53,549 bases of DNA from Bacteroidales bacterium (lineage in GTDB: Bacteria; Bacteroidota; Bacteroidia; Bacteroidales; UBA932), in the NCBI GenBank assembly GCA_024402135.1, contig JAKSJN010000014.1, forward strand, positions 1 through 53,549. The letters are read 5' to 3'. Under the pieces are notes generated by a model, which saw nothing but the letters and a program-made list of their open reading frames with translations, was not told the origin of the DNA and searched no databases. Position 1 is the stretch's first letter, and the number at the start of each line of letters is the position of its first letter. Both the position numbers and the translations under genes were made by a program. This document shows, piece after piece, positions 23,900-32,678 of this stretch.

Positions 23900-25798
23900 T
23901 TATCCGCGACAGTAGAAGTATGCAGCGGCAGCAGCCACAGCGAGCACAAGGATGATCCAGAGCCAGCCGCAGCTCTTCTTTGCATACGGATCCTTTGACT
24001 TTACGACAGGGTACTTTGCAAGGTTGGTAAGGGTCTTGCCGAAGCTTGTGTTCACAAGAGCACCAGCGTTGATTGCCCAGCCGTTGGCATTGAGGACTGG
24101 ACCGAGGTCACGCTTGCGGAGCTTGCCCCATGCGATGAACATCGAAGGACCGGAAATAAGAAGGAAGAGAGCCACGATGACGAGGATCATGCCCCACCAA
24201 GGAAGGCTGACGTATGCCTTTCCAAGCTTCAGGATGAAGCCTCCGATGTATCCTAATGCCAAGCCGATGGCTGCAAAGATACCGGCAAACTTGGCGATGT
24301 CGAATGCAGGAACTGCTGCTTTCTTTTCGCCGGCTGCGAGATCGGTAGAAGCCTGTGCTGAAGCAGTCTCGGCATTTGCAGTAAGCTTTGCAGTTGCCTT
24401 TGCTTCGCTGTCGTTTGCCATCTTGTTGACCTTCTCGGTGCACCAGTTGCCGAACTTGCGGTATGGAGACCAGAATGCCTGGGCTATGCTGATAGGGTTG
24501 TCGATGATCTTGGTGATGGTTGCATCCCAGTCATTGCCGGCACGGTCATAGAAGAGTCCATTCTTGCCGACACGGAGTCCACGAACATTGCCCGCAGTCA
24601 TCACAGCCACGATGTCCATTGGAGCTGCGCCCTTCTTTGAGGTACAGTTGCAATAGATGAGGAACATTCCGCTGAGACCGGCCATGTCGCCATGCTTGCC
24701 CATATCACTTACCTTGACACAAAGCTCGCAGCAACGCTGGTCGATGACCAGACGACCTGCCTGGAAGATAGCCTTTCTGTCAGGAGCGTAGAAGTCGGAA
24801 AGAACCACATAATTCTGGAGGATACGGTAGAAGTCGCGATAGAGGTGAAGCATCTTTGCAGTTGACTCGATGGCAGCCTTCTTGTCCTGTCCTTCCTTGT
24901 CGAGGACATCAGCGCCTTCTGTAAGCTTTGACTGCTTGAGAGCCTTGTAATCCTCGAGCTTTGCAACTACGCTGTTCCACTGAGCCTCATCGATGGATGC
25001 TGCACCAGGGAAATCTGCATCAAGAGCTGCATCCTTGATTGCCGCGAATGTAGCGGCCCATGCAGGGTTGATACCGTCGAATGAAAGGGTTGCGCTCTTG
25101 ACTGGACGTGCGATCGGGAAGTCGGCGATCTTTGCAGCCTCGTCAGCGAGGTTGAGTGCAGAGATTTCACCTATCTTGTCAACAGATACGTCAAGGGTAT
25201 CGGCTGCAGCTTCGTCGAACGAAATGAGCTTGCAGCGCATGAAGTAGTCGGCAATCTTCGACTTGAGAGCATCGCAAGCTGCGATGGCAGCGTCAGTCTT
25301 GTCGCCATATGGCAGAGCGGCAGCGGCGGCGGCAGCAGCGGCAGCCTCGGCAGCGGCCTTGCATTTCTCATCAAAGGCAGCGGAGCAGGCTGCAAGGTCA
25401 GCCATGCTGATCACGGCCTCTTCCTTTGCCAGGTCTGAAAGGACGAGCTTTGCAGCTTCGAGAGCCTTTGCGCCTTCTTCTGTCTCGGCGTTGATGGCAT
25501 CGAGAGCAAGGCAGTCCTCGCCGTTCACAATCTTGTTGCTGTCCTTGACCACTGATGTCAGCCACTTTGCAGCAGCCTTGATCTCGTCGACACGGATCTT
25601 GCCATCAGCATCGCTGTCAAGGATTTCAAGAGTCTTTGCATCAAACTCCAGTCCCTTCACAGGCATGCTGAGAACGGTCCAGAGTTTCTCATCAAGTTCA
25701 CCGAGGTGTTCGATGTCGCTTCCTGTGGTTATTGCAATTCGGGGAGAGCCTCCGATAGAGCAATATTTCCAGTTATAGGAATCTGCTTTCTTCTTCAT
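23900..25798 (-). CDS. EF-hand, Ala-rich membrane protein of unknown function
   Basis: In this 632-residue protein, residues 61-72 (DSDADGKIRVDE) form a textbook EF-hand calcium loop with Asp61, Asp63, Asp65 and Glu72 at positions 1, 3, 5 and 12. A helical Ala/Lys/Glu-rich region follows, including a run of ten alanines near residue 155. Three hydrophobic helices lie in the last 150 residues, so most of the protein precedes a C-terminal membrane anchor. There is no signal peptide. I recognise the N-terminal WKYCSIGG-type start from unnamed Bacteroidota proteins, but no function is known to me. It has its own promoter and precedes the M14 peptidase. Confidence 0.75.
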   Translation of the reverse strand: MKKKADSYNWKYCSIGGSPRIAITTGSDIEHLGELDEKLWTVLSMPVKGLEFDAKTLEILDSDADGKIRVDEIKAAAKWLTSVVKDSNKIVNGEDCLALDAINAETEEGAKALEAAKLVLSDLAKEEAVISMADLAACSAAFDEKCKAAAEAAAAAAAAAALPYGDKTDAAIAACDALKSKIADYFMRCKLISFDEAAADTLDVSVDKIGEISALNLADEAAKIADFPIARPVKSATLSFDGINPAWAATFAAIKDAALDADFPGAASIDEAQWNSVVAKLEDYKALKQSKLTEGADVLDKEGQDKKAAIESTAKMLHLYRDFYRILQNYVVLSDFYAPDRKAIFQAGRLVIDQRCCELCVKVSDMGKHGDMAGLSGMFLIYCNCTSKKGAAPMDIVAVMTAGNVRGLRVGKNGLFYDRAGNDWDATITKIIDNPISIAQAFWSPYRKFGNWCTEKVNKMANDSEAKATAKLTANAETASAQASTDLAAGEKKAAVPAFDIAKFAGIFAAIGLALGYIGGFILKLGKAYVSLPWWGMILVIVALFLLISGPSMFIAWGKLRKRDLGPVLNANGWAINAGALVNTSFGKTLTNLAKYPVVKSKDPYAKKSCGWLWIILVLAVAAAAAYFYCRG

Positions 25799-25830
25799 AT
25801 TGTTGTCTAGTTAATTGTCTTCCGTATTTA

Positions 25831-25861
25831 CAAATATAGTGAATTATTTGACAGGCACAAA
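25831..25861 (-). promoter_or_regulatory. promoter of the EF-hand gene
   Basis: The minus strand has TTTG (25858-25861), a 19-base spacer and TATATTTG (25831-25838), a full Bacteroidota promoter match. The -33 element lies within the last codons of the ferredoxin gene. The leader to the ATG is about 26 bases. Confidence 0.7.
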
Positions 25862-26116
25862 CTTGGCGCGGTTCATGAGCGGATGCACCAGACGGAGTGC
25901 TCCATCTACCGGGCAATCCATCACACAGGCTCCACAATACCAGCACTCGCCCGGATACATCACAACGGGATGTTTACCCTTCTCGGTATCCGGTACCAGG
26001 ACGTCGGCCATGCAGGCCTCGGCACAGCGGTTACAGCCGATACACTTGCTGTCATCGTAGATCAGAGGCTCAGCGCTGCAACTGACCTTGCTGACCTGAA
26101 AGTTCTTCTTTTCCAT
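25844..26116 (-). CDS. 2[4Fe-4S] ferredoxin-like electron-transfer subunit
   Basis: This 90-residue cytoplasmic protein has two complete cluster motifs: Cys25-28-31-35 (CIGCNRCAEAC) and Cys58-61-64-68 (CWYCGACVMDC), followed by Pro. The short N-terminal strand region and the 22-residue spacing resemble the iron-sulfur subunit of adenylylsulfate-reductase-type enzymes. It starts three bases after the flavoprotein stop, so it most likely passes electrons to or from that protein. Confidence 0.88.
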   Translation of the reverse strand: MEKKNFQVSKVSCSAEPLIYDDSKCIGCNRCAEACMADVLVPDTEKGKHPVVMYPGECWYCGACVMDCPVDGALRLVHPLMNRAKFVPVK

Positions 26117-26119
26117 ATC

Positions 26120-28057
26120 CTATCGTCTGCCGTTGTTGATATAATCCTGATTCCTCTTTTCATACTCCTCCTCGAGGTCACCGAAATAATCATGAGGGAT
26201 GACTCCGCGGACAGGAGCTCCATTTTCCTGGCGTATGGTGATGAAGCAGCGGTCCTGCTCAGGATCCATCTCCGGATGGTCGCTGCGCTCAAAGCACAAA
26301 GGAGCGGAGCTGGACTCACGCATCAGGCAGGCATGGAGAATCATCGTCGCCACATCAAGGATGTCCATGACCTCGTGGGTGCGCATGAGTTCATGGGGAT
26401 TCTCACAATGAAGGTTCGGAACGATCTCCTTCCTGTAGCTCTCGAGAAGGTCCAGACCCTCACGGAGATTCTCCTCACACTTGATTCCACCGCAATAGTT
26501 CTGCATGGCCCGGGATATCGCCTTGTTCAGCTCCTTCCAGCCATAACCATCTTCATTCAGAAGAGGACGGTACAGACGATCCATTTCAGCCTGGATATCT
26601 TCTTCGCAAGGATTTATGAAATCCATCGACTCAGCCGCAGCGGCAGCCTTTCTGCCTGCATAATAACCGGTAGCACAGGCATGGCCGGCGCAGTCCGAGG
26701 CGAACAGCTGGTCGCCTGCGGCATAGATGCCGTCGATATTGGTCTTGAGATCCCAGTCTGTGATGATTCCTCCAGGAGCACCGAACAGCTGTCTCTCCTG
26801 ATCCAGGAACTGGGCAGAGGTCCAGCCGGTTCCATAGCTCTGGAGCATATGCTTCTCGGGATCGAAACCGCGCTGGGTATAATTCTGGAGAATAGGAATC
26901 TTGGTCTTGCCTTCCTCTCCTACCATCATGCCCCATATCGCCTTGCGCTCGAGAGCGGGCATCCGGGACAGATCGGCATAGAACGGGAGCTTGTATCCAC
27001 GCTCCATAAGCTTGTCGAAGGACATGGTCTCGGGACCGCGATAGTCGTACTTAGGCTCATCTATGACACCTCCCTTGAGGAAAAATTTCTGGCCGGGAGC
27101 CGGATGGAAACGCTGTGACACGTCCTTCAGTTCATTTCCGTCGCGGTCCAGGTATGGAATCTCCACACCTCTTGCATCGACCATGGTCGCACCATACCAG
27201 GTATTGTGATTGTTGCCTGCACCGTATGGCGGGAAACTGCGAATAGCCGAGGACATCTCCGCACGGACAGATTTCTCCATCATGGTGAACTCGACACCGG
27301 CGCGCCAGCCCATCGCATGGCCTGAGCCGATACTCTGTGGCGGACGGAACTCGCAGATTCCGGGCATGTCACTGTCGAAAAGCCAGATTCTTGCAGGACG
27401 GGACATGGTCAGGATGGTAGCCTTTGCCTTGAACACCATGAAGCGGCCCGTACGGACATTCATACCCATCGCTCCGATACCGCGCTTCTTTCCATCAACC
27501 ATCGCTGTCAGCAATGCGGTCGCCTCAACGCGATCGTACACCTTGACGCCCAAACGCTTTAGTTCATTGCGGAGTGCCGGCTTGAATGTGGAGCCCCATA
27601 CACGCAAGGTATAGCAGTTCGTATAGTCATATGCGAACATGAGCTTGGTCTCGTCGTCACGGAACTCTGCGCCCTTGAACTCGTCGTCGATGTCACGGAT
27701 CTTTCCGCCGAATGACTCCATGTCCAGCAGGCGGTCATAGCCCTCGCGGCATTCTATGTAATGCCCGATACCGTTGCTGTAGTGATCCTGCTCGTCAACA
27801 TAGGCCTCCGCCATCTCCTTTGGGCTGACCTTCGAGCATGGATTTGTACAGGCGGATTCCCAATGATCGAAGCCTGTACCGGCAGAGCCGCTGCGTCTGG
27901 TCGCTCCTTTCTCGACCAGAATGACGCTCTTTCCATGGCGTGCCGCTGCAATGGCGGCATAACAGCCTGCAAGGCCACCTCCCAGGACAAGAACGTCGGC
28001 AGTGTCGTCCGTGCGCTCGCCGAGTTCGTTGGAATATGGCCACTCGTATTCTTTCAT
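26120..28057 (-). CDS. FAD-dependent oxidoreductase of the fumarate reductase/AprA-like flavoprotein family
   Basis: In this 645-residue protein the N-terminal Rossmann motif GGGLAG (residues 26-31) and the VEKGATRRSGS segment bind FAD, and GIYAAGDQLFASDCAGHACATG is the second FAD contact, typical of the FRD/SDH flavoprotein superfamily. The capping domain lies between, and a C-terminal helical domain follows. No Tat or Sec signal and no FMN-binding domain are seen, so it acts in the cytoplasm with the ferredoxin partner. The substrate is unknown. AprA-like architecture is seen, but no sulfate-activation genes are nearby. Its ATG overlaps the symporter stop by four bases. Confidence 0.82.
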   Translation of the reverse strand: MKEYEWPYSNELGERTDDTADVLVLGGGLAGCYAAIAAARHGKSVILVEKGATRRSGSAGTGFDHWESACTNPCSKVSPKEMAEAYVDEQDHYSNGIGHYIECREGYDRLLDMESFGGKIRDIDDEFKGAEFRDDETKLMFAYDYTNCYTLRVWGSTFKPALRNELKRLGVKVYDRVEATALLTAMVDGKKRGIGAMGMNVRTGRFMVFKAKATILTMSRPARIWLFDSDMPGICEFRPPQSIGSGHAMGWRAGVEFTMMEKSVRAEMSSAIRSFPPYGAGNNHNTWYGATMVDARGVEIPYLDRDGNELKDVSQRFHPAPGQKFFLKGGVIDEPKYDYRGPETMSFDKLMERGYKLPFYADLSRMPALERKAIWGMMVGEEGKTKIPILQNYTQRGFDPEKHMLQSYGTGWTSAQFLDQERQLFGAPGGIITDWDLKTNIDGIYAAGDQLFASDCAGHACATGYYAGRKAAAAAESMDFINPCEEDIQAEMDRLYRPLLNEDGYGWKELNKAISRAMQNYCGGIKCEENLREGLDLLESYRKEIVPNLHCENPHELMRTHEVMDILDVATMILHACLMRESSSAPLCFERSDHPEMDPEQDRCFITIRQENGAPVRGVIPHDYFGDLEEEYEKRNQDYINNGRR

Positions 28058-29460
28058 ATCTTTCTTTTGTTATTATCCATAAGACTGACTGTTACAAGCG
28101 TTACTGCCGATACCGCATAGGCAAGCAGCAATGCAAGGTCAGTGTTCATAAGCCCATGCAGAGGCCCTGGGATACCGATGAAGAAGCTCACGACACCGAC
28201 ACATCCACCGGCAATGGCGGCAGCAAATGCACCACGACGGGTCGCACCCTTCCACAGAAGGCCTCCTAGAAGAGGAATCAGCATCGAGCCCATATATGGG
28301 TAGTTGAATATGATCATTGCATCCAGTATGTCCGTTATGTACAATGCGAACACGCAACCTGCCGTGCAAGCGACCAGGATGGCCGCCTGTGACACTCTCT
28401 TCGAGTTTTTCAGCTGGTCCAGCTGGTCGACCTCAGGGTGAAGGAAACGGTTATAGAAATCCCGTGAAACCGATGAACCGAGGGACAGGAGAATGCAGCT
28501 CGCGCTGGACAGTGCCGCCGCCAATATGGCCGCAACAACTATACCTGCAAGTACCGGTGGCAGCAAGCCGGTCGCTGCTGTAGCGAACATGCCGTCCGTG
28601 AGACCGGGGAACATCTTTGAGGCAACGACTCCTATGACCGAGCACATCGTTCCGACAAGGATGACTATCAGTCCGGCTATGCATGCACCGCGCGAAGCTG
28701 TCCTGGAATCTTTCGACGACTGGATCTTGATGTATGCGTCATAGGACACAGATATCGAAAGCAGGAAAGGCAGCACAAGATACACAAAACGGGTTCCCAT
28801 GCCTTTCGGTATGAATGGGGTGCTGAAGATTCCAATGATATCTCCACCGGACTGGCCATATTTCACCATGGCAATGGCACAGAACACCGGAATCGCTATC
28901 ATTATCACGGTAACCTGGACGACATCGGTGAAAACGACACTCCACATGCCGCCCATCATGCAATATATCAGGACCACTGCCATGCACAGAAGGACACCCG
29001 TGCTGAACGGCAGGCCGAAGCCGGCAAGGATGGATCCTGCGGCGACCATCTGGGCGATGAAGATTCCCAGCAGGCTCGGAACGTTGCTGATGGCAGCCCA
29101 AAGACGGACTCCCCTGCTGTCGCCATAGCGCTGGGCAAAGAAATCAAGAGGGACATAGCTCTCCCTGGAGCGAAGTTTCCTTGCTGTAACAAGACCTGCG
29201 AAGATAAGACCCAGGCCGCAACCGAGAGCATAGTAGATGCCCGGCCAGATTCCGTCAGCATAGCCATTGGATGAGCTGCCAAGGACGATTCCTACGCCGA
29301 TCTGGACCGCAGCGAGAGAAATTGCCGTCAGCGGAAGATTGAGTGAACGGCCTGCGACAAGGAAGTCGGAAGTCTTGCGGTTACGCCTTGCCACGACCAA
29401 ACCGGTCACAACAAGGGCCAGAAGATAGGCAAGACACGAAATAATAACAGTTTCTTTCAT
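28054..29460 (-). CDS. sodium:solute symporter (SSS family)
   Basis: This 468-residue inner-membrane protein with about thirteen helices belongs to the SSS/SLC5 family. Marks include FLVAGRSLNLPLTAISLAA near the first loop, YGDSRGVRLWAAISN, and the ALSSASCILLSLGSSVSRDFY segment of the sodium-binding helix. The frame extends 19 codons upstream to 29517, but a promoter box at 29481-29488 lies within that extension, so the ATG at 29460 is preferred. It is the first gene of a coupled unit with the flavoprotein and ferredoxin and probably imports their substrate. Confidence 0.87.
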   Translation of the reverse strand: MKETVIISCLAYLLALVVTGLVVARRNRKTSDFLVAGRSLNLPLTAISLAAVQIGVGIVLGSSSNGYADGIWPGIYYALGCGLGLIFAGLVTARKLRSRESYVPLDFFAQRYGDSRGVRLWAAISNVPSLLGIFIAQMVAAGSILAGFGLPFSTGVLLCMAVVLIYCMMGGMWSVVFTDVVQVTVIMIAIPVFCAIAMVKYGQSGGDIIGIFSTPFIPKGMGTRFVYLVLPFLLSISVSYDAYIKIQSSKDSRTASRGACIAGLIVILVGTMCSVIGVVASKMFPGLTDGMFATAATGLLPPVLAGIVVAAILAAALSSASCILLSLGSSVSRDFYNRFLHPEVDQLDQLKNSKRVSQAAILVACTAGCVFALYITDILDAMIIFNYPYMGSMLIPLLGGLLWKGATRRGAFAAAIAGGCVGVVSFFIGIPGPLHGLMNTDLALLLAYAVSAVTLVTVSLMDNNKRKI

Positions 29461-29480
29461 TTGCAGGTCCGTTTTAGACA

Positions 29481-29488
29481 CAAAAATA
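29481..29488 (-). promoter_or_regulatory. -7 promoter box of the symporter operon
   Basis: The minus strand reads TATTTTTG, an exact TAnnTTTG match 20 bases before the symporter ATG. It lies in the 65-base space divergent from the carboxylesterase gene. Confidence 0.55.
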
Positions 29489-29525
29489 GTATATTGCGAA
29501 AAATTACCACTAATCATTATTTAAC

Positions 29526-31094
29526 ATGAAAAAGATTCTTCTCGGACTTGCACTTGTTGCAATGGCAGCATGTGCTCCTAAAAAGGCAGAGACCCCTATC
29601 CTCAGCATCGAGGGTGGCCAGGTCCAGGGTGTCGAGACCAGCGTTGCTGGCGTAGTTGCATACAAGGGTATCCCTTATGCAGCAGCACCTATCAAGGAAA
29701 ATCGTTGGAAGGCTCCACAGCCAGTTGAGGCTTGGCAGGGCGTAAAGGTTTGCGACCGTTTCGCCAACCCTAGCTACCAGCACATCCAGTACAAGGGTGG
29801 CTACTACACTGAGTGGGGTTATGGTGATGAGGCTCCTTTCAGCGAGGACTGTCTCTACCTCAACGTTTGGACCAAGCAGTCTGGCAATCCTAATGCAAAG
29901 CTCCCTGTAGCAGTATGGATCCATGGTGGCGGTTACCGCGAAGGTTTCGGTACCGAGCCTGAGTTCGACGGAAAGGAGTTCGCCGGCAAGGACGTGGTTC
30001 TCGTAACCATCAACTATCGTCTCGGCGTATTCGGTTTCCTTACCCATCCAGAGCTTTCAGCTGAGAGCCCTAACGGTGTTTCAGGTAACTACGGTATCCT
30101 CGACCAGATCGAGTCGCTCAAGTGGGTCAAGAAGAACATCGCTCAGTTCGGTGGCGACCCTGACAACGTGATGATCTTCGGTCAGAGCGCAGGTGGCGGT
30201 TCAGTAAAGACCCTTTGCGAGTCTCCTCTCGCCCGCGGTCTCTTCCACAAGGCTATCATCCAGTCTGCAGGCGGTATCACCGTTCCTAACCAGGGCGGCA
30301 TGGGCATGGGTTCACGCCGTGGTGGCATGATGGGCTTCCCTGGCATGGGTGGCGCTCCTGCTGAGAAGAAGCTTGCTGCTTACAAGGCTCCTACCGCACC
30401 AGAAGGTCTTACTCCACTCCAGCGTGCTGAGTTCAACACCAAGGTTGTGATGGATTGGGCTGGTTACAACACCCTCGCAAAGATGCGTGCTGCTGACACC
30501 GAGGTTATGCATACCGTTGGTACCATCTACAACAACGCTACCGGCAACTTCGGAAGCATCTCAGGTTCACCACTCGTAGACGGTTATGTTTCACTCGAGA
30601 GCTTCGATGCAGCTGCACTCGACGGCACCCTCGCAGACGTTCCTTACATGATCGGTTACACCCTCAACGATATGGGCGATATGTCAGAAGGCATCGCTGC
30701 ATTCTGTAAGAACCGCCAGGAGAAGGGCAACAAGGCTTACGCATACGAGTTCGCACGCCCACTCCCAGATGACGGCTCACATCCAGAGGTTACCGCTCGT
30801 CTCAAGGGCGCGTTCCACTCATCAGAGCTCTGGTTCGTCTTCAAGTCTCTCGAGCACTGCTGGCGTCCTTGGACCCAGGGTGACTGGGATCTTTCTGAGA
30901 AGATGCTTACCGCTTGGACCAACTTCGCTAAGTACAGCGATCCTAACGGCGCTAACGGTGGCGAGTGGACCCCTCTCACCGAGGAGAACCCTAACTTCAT
31001 GCTCTTCATGCTCGACCAGAACGACGCTGAGGCTTCACAGATGGGTACCCCTATCACTGGCGAGAACTTCCCTTGGGCTAACGCAACCAAGTAA
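29526..31094 (+). CDS. type-B carboxylesterase lipoprotein
   Basis: This 522-residue exported alpha/beta-hydrolase has a lipobox, VAMAAC (Cys16). The oxyanion motif is WIHGGGYREG, the nucleophile Ser221 lies in FGQSAGGGS, and the probable catalytic His is in GAFHSSELWFVF. Codon use is strongly biased to GGT, GCT, CGT and ACC, unlike neighbours, which suggests high expression. An inserted Gly/Met-rich loop (about residues 255-278) interrupts the family plan. It is divergent from the symporter operon, and its last codons recur at 33753-33788. Confidence 0.9.
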   Translation: MKKILLGLALVAMAACAPKKAETPILSIEGGQVQGVETSVAGVVAYKGIPYAAAPIKENRWKAPQPVEAWQGVKVCDRFANPSYQHIQYKGGYYTEWGYGDEAPFSEDCLYLNVWTKQSGNPNAKLPVAVWIHGGGYREGFGTEPEFDGKEFAGKDVVLVTINYRLGVFGFLTHPELSAESPNGVSGNYGILDQIESLKWVKKNIAQFGGDPDNVMIFGQSAGGGSVKTLCESPLARGLFHKAIIQSAGGITVPNQGGMGMGSRRGGMMGFPGMGGAPAEKKLAAYKAPTAPEGLTPLQRAEFNTKVVMDWAGYNTLAKMRAADTEVMHTVGTIYNNATGNFGSISGSPLVDGYVSLESFDAAALDGTLADVPYMIGYTLNDMGDMSEGIAAFCKNRQEKGNKAYAYEFARPLPDDGSHPEVTARLKGAFHSSELWFVFKSLEHCWRPWTQGDWDLSEKMLTAWTNFAKYSDPNGANGGEWTPLTEENPNFMLFMLDQNDAEASQMGTPITGENFPWANATK

Positions 31095-31110
31095 TCTTTG
31101 ATCATAATCG

Positions 31111-31150
31111 TAATGCCAACCAAGCTATTATAAATTGGTTGGCATTATTG
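31111..31150 (+). terminator. terminator of the carboxylesterase gene
   Basis: TAATGCCAACCAA (31111-31123) and its exact reverse complement (31135-31147) form a perfect 13-bp stem with an 11-base loop. It lies 17 bases after the stop. Only a few T residues follow, so efficiency is uncertain. Confidence 0.75.
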
Positions 31151-31222
31151 TATTCTTCTTATTACACATTTATTTATGTGAAAAACAAGTACCCCCTTGC
31201 CGATTGTAATAATAGATGTACC

Positions 31223-32671
31223 ATGAAGACAATAAATATCACATTAGCTTTACTTCCAGTTGTTCTGTTTTTCTCTTGTTCTAAAGACTCTTCTTATTTC
31301 AAAAATAAAGAGTATGTAACCGAGATCATCACGAAAAGCACGAACAATTCAGCCATTAAGACCATTACGCCAATCGATTACAACACAAAGGAAATAGCAT
31401 TTGAGAAAGATGGCCTGAATCACTCCTATTTCGTTGAAATGAGTGATATTCTTTCATATATTCACTATAATGAACTTGCTAATGGGAAAAGAATAATTGT
31501 CAACATAGAGTCATTTTCTATCAACGGAGCGGTGCTTTTCTATGTAATTAACTACGATAAAGGATGGGAGATTCTCTCTGCAGACAAGCGATCGCAGTAT
31601 TTACTTGGCTATTCAGATAGTGGCCAGATTACCATGGAAGGTTTCATGGATAACCCTAAAGGAATTTGGTTATATTCATTAGCATTGGATATACTGAACT
31701 TAAGATTAATGGATAATGAACCAGAATCATTGAGCGATAATGATAATTACCTTTTTTGGGCAGCAATTACTCATCCAGAGGCCGTCATCTCGGCCATGTC
31801 TTCAGCCCCACCTCCAGTTGGTTATCCAGGACATTATGAACTATCTGATGTGACCATTTATTACGAAGATATTACCGTACCACATTTGATCCAAACCTAC
31901 TGGGATCAAGATGGAAATGAGTATGTTCCTTATAAATCCCCATCAAGTAGCGAACGCTGTCCTTCTGGATGTGTCGCAGTAGCTGGAGCGCAAGTGCTTA
32001 AATATCTTCATGATGAGTTAGGAGTGCCACAATATGCTCCTGATTCTGCAACATGCTCCGGCCATGGTGGAGAAGGTAATTATTCTACCAACCAATGGGG
32101 AGAAAGTGCTGACGCATGGGATGAAATGCAGGCAGATGGCAGAGATCGATATTCAATGATTCTCATGGCATACATTGGAAGATTGACACAAACGACATAC
32201 AATGCATCACAGTCTGGAGCATATTATCCATTCTTGAAGACAAGAGTTTTTGAGTACTATGACATCAATTGCGAACGAGATCGTTATGATTCCTCAACAA
32301 TCTATTCCGAGATAGTAACCAAGGGCATGCCAGTCATCGTCAGTGCATCATCCAACAGGCTTTTTTTCGATGATGACGTTCATTGTTTCATCATTGACGG
32401 TGTGAAGTATCGTAGAAAAACAACAATGTATACTTATGAGTGGATTTATGATGTTCAACTTGGAGATACACCATTGCCATCACCACGTCCCCCACAAGTT
32501 GAGTATGAATTTGAATCTTCCATTACCCATGTTCAGATGAATTGGGGATGGGGAGAGAATAATGACAACTCATACTTGAGTGCAAGCGGAGATTGGAGAG
32601 TTTCCACGGCAGGACACAATTACAATTTCCGCAATGACAGGGAGATGATATATGGTTTCTCGATTGATTGA
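31223..32671 (+). CDS. C10-family (streptopain-like) cysteine peptidase lipoprotein
   Basis: This 482-residue protein has a lipobox, VLFFSC (Cys19). A propeptide of the Spi/SpeB type spans about residues 50-190, with GWEILSADKR as its hallmark. The catalytic domain has the nucleophile Cys250 in CPSGCVAVAGAQVLKYL, the catalytic His387 in DVHCFIIDG and the NWGWG motif at residues 440-444. Everything needed for activity is present. The ATG at 31223 starts the signal peptide; in-frame codons upstream give no sensible leader. The gene is AT-rich compared with its surroundings and opens a three-gene island of lipoproteins. Confidence 0.9.
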   Translation: MKTINITLALLPVVLFFSCSKDSSYFKNKEYVTEIITKSTNNSAIKTITPIDYNTKEIAFEKDGLNHSYFVEMSDILSYIHYNELANGKRIIVNIESFSINGAVLFYVINYDKGWEILSADKRSQYLLGYSDSGQITMEGFMDNPKGIWLYSLALDILNLRLMDNEPESLSDNDNYLFWAAITHPEAVISAMSSAPPPVGYPGHYELSDVTIYYEDITVPHLIQTYWDQDGNEYVPYKSPSSSERCPSGCVAVAGAQVLKYLHDELGVPQYAPDSATCSGHGGEGNYSTNQWGESADAWDEMQADGRDRYSMILMAYIGRLTQTTYNASQSGAYYPFLKTRVFEYYDINCERDRYDSSTIYSEIVTKGMPVIVSASSNRLFFDDDVHCFIIDGVKYRRKTTMYTYEWIYDVQLGDTPLPSPRPPQVEYEFESSITHVQMNWGWGENNDNSYLSASGDWRVSTAGHNYNFRNDREMIYGFSID

Positions 32672-32678
32672 GAATGAT

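Noticed and set aside
25883-27118. A 411-codon plus-strand frame opposite the ferredoxin and flavoprotein genes
   Set aside because: Both minus-strand genes have clear motifs and tight spacing, while the reverse frame has no domain, signal or promoter.
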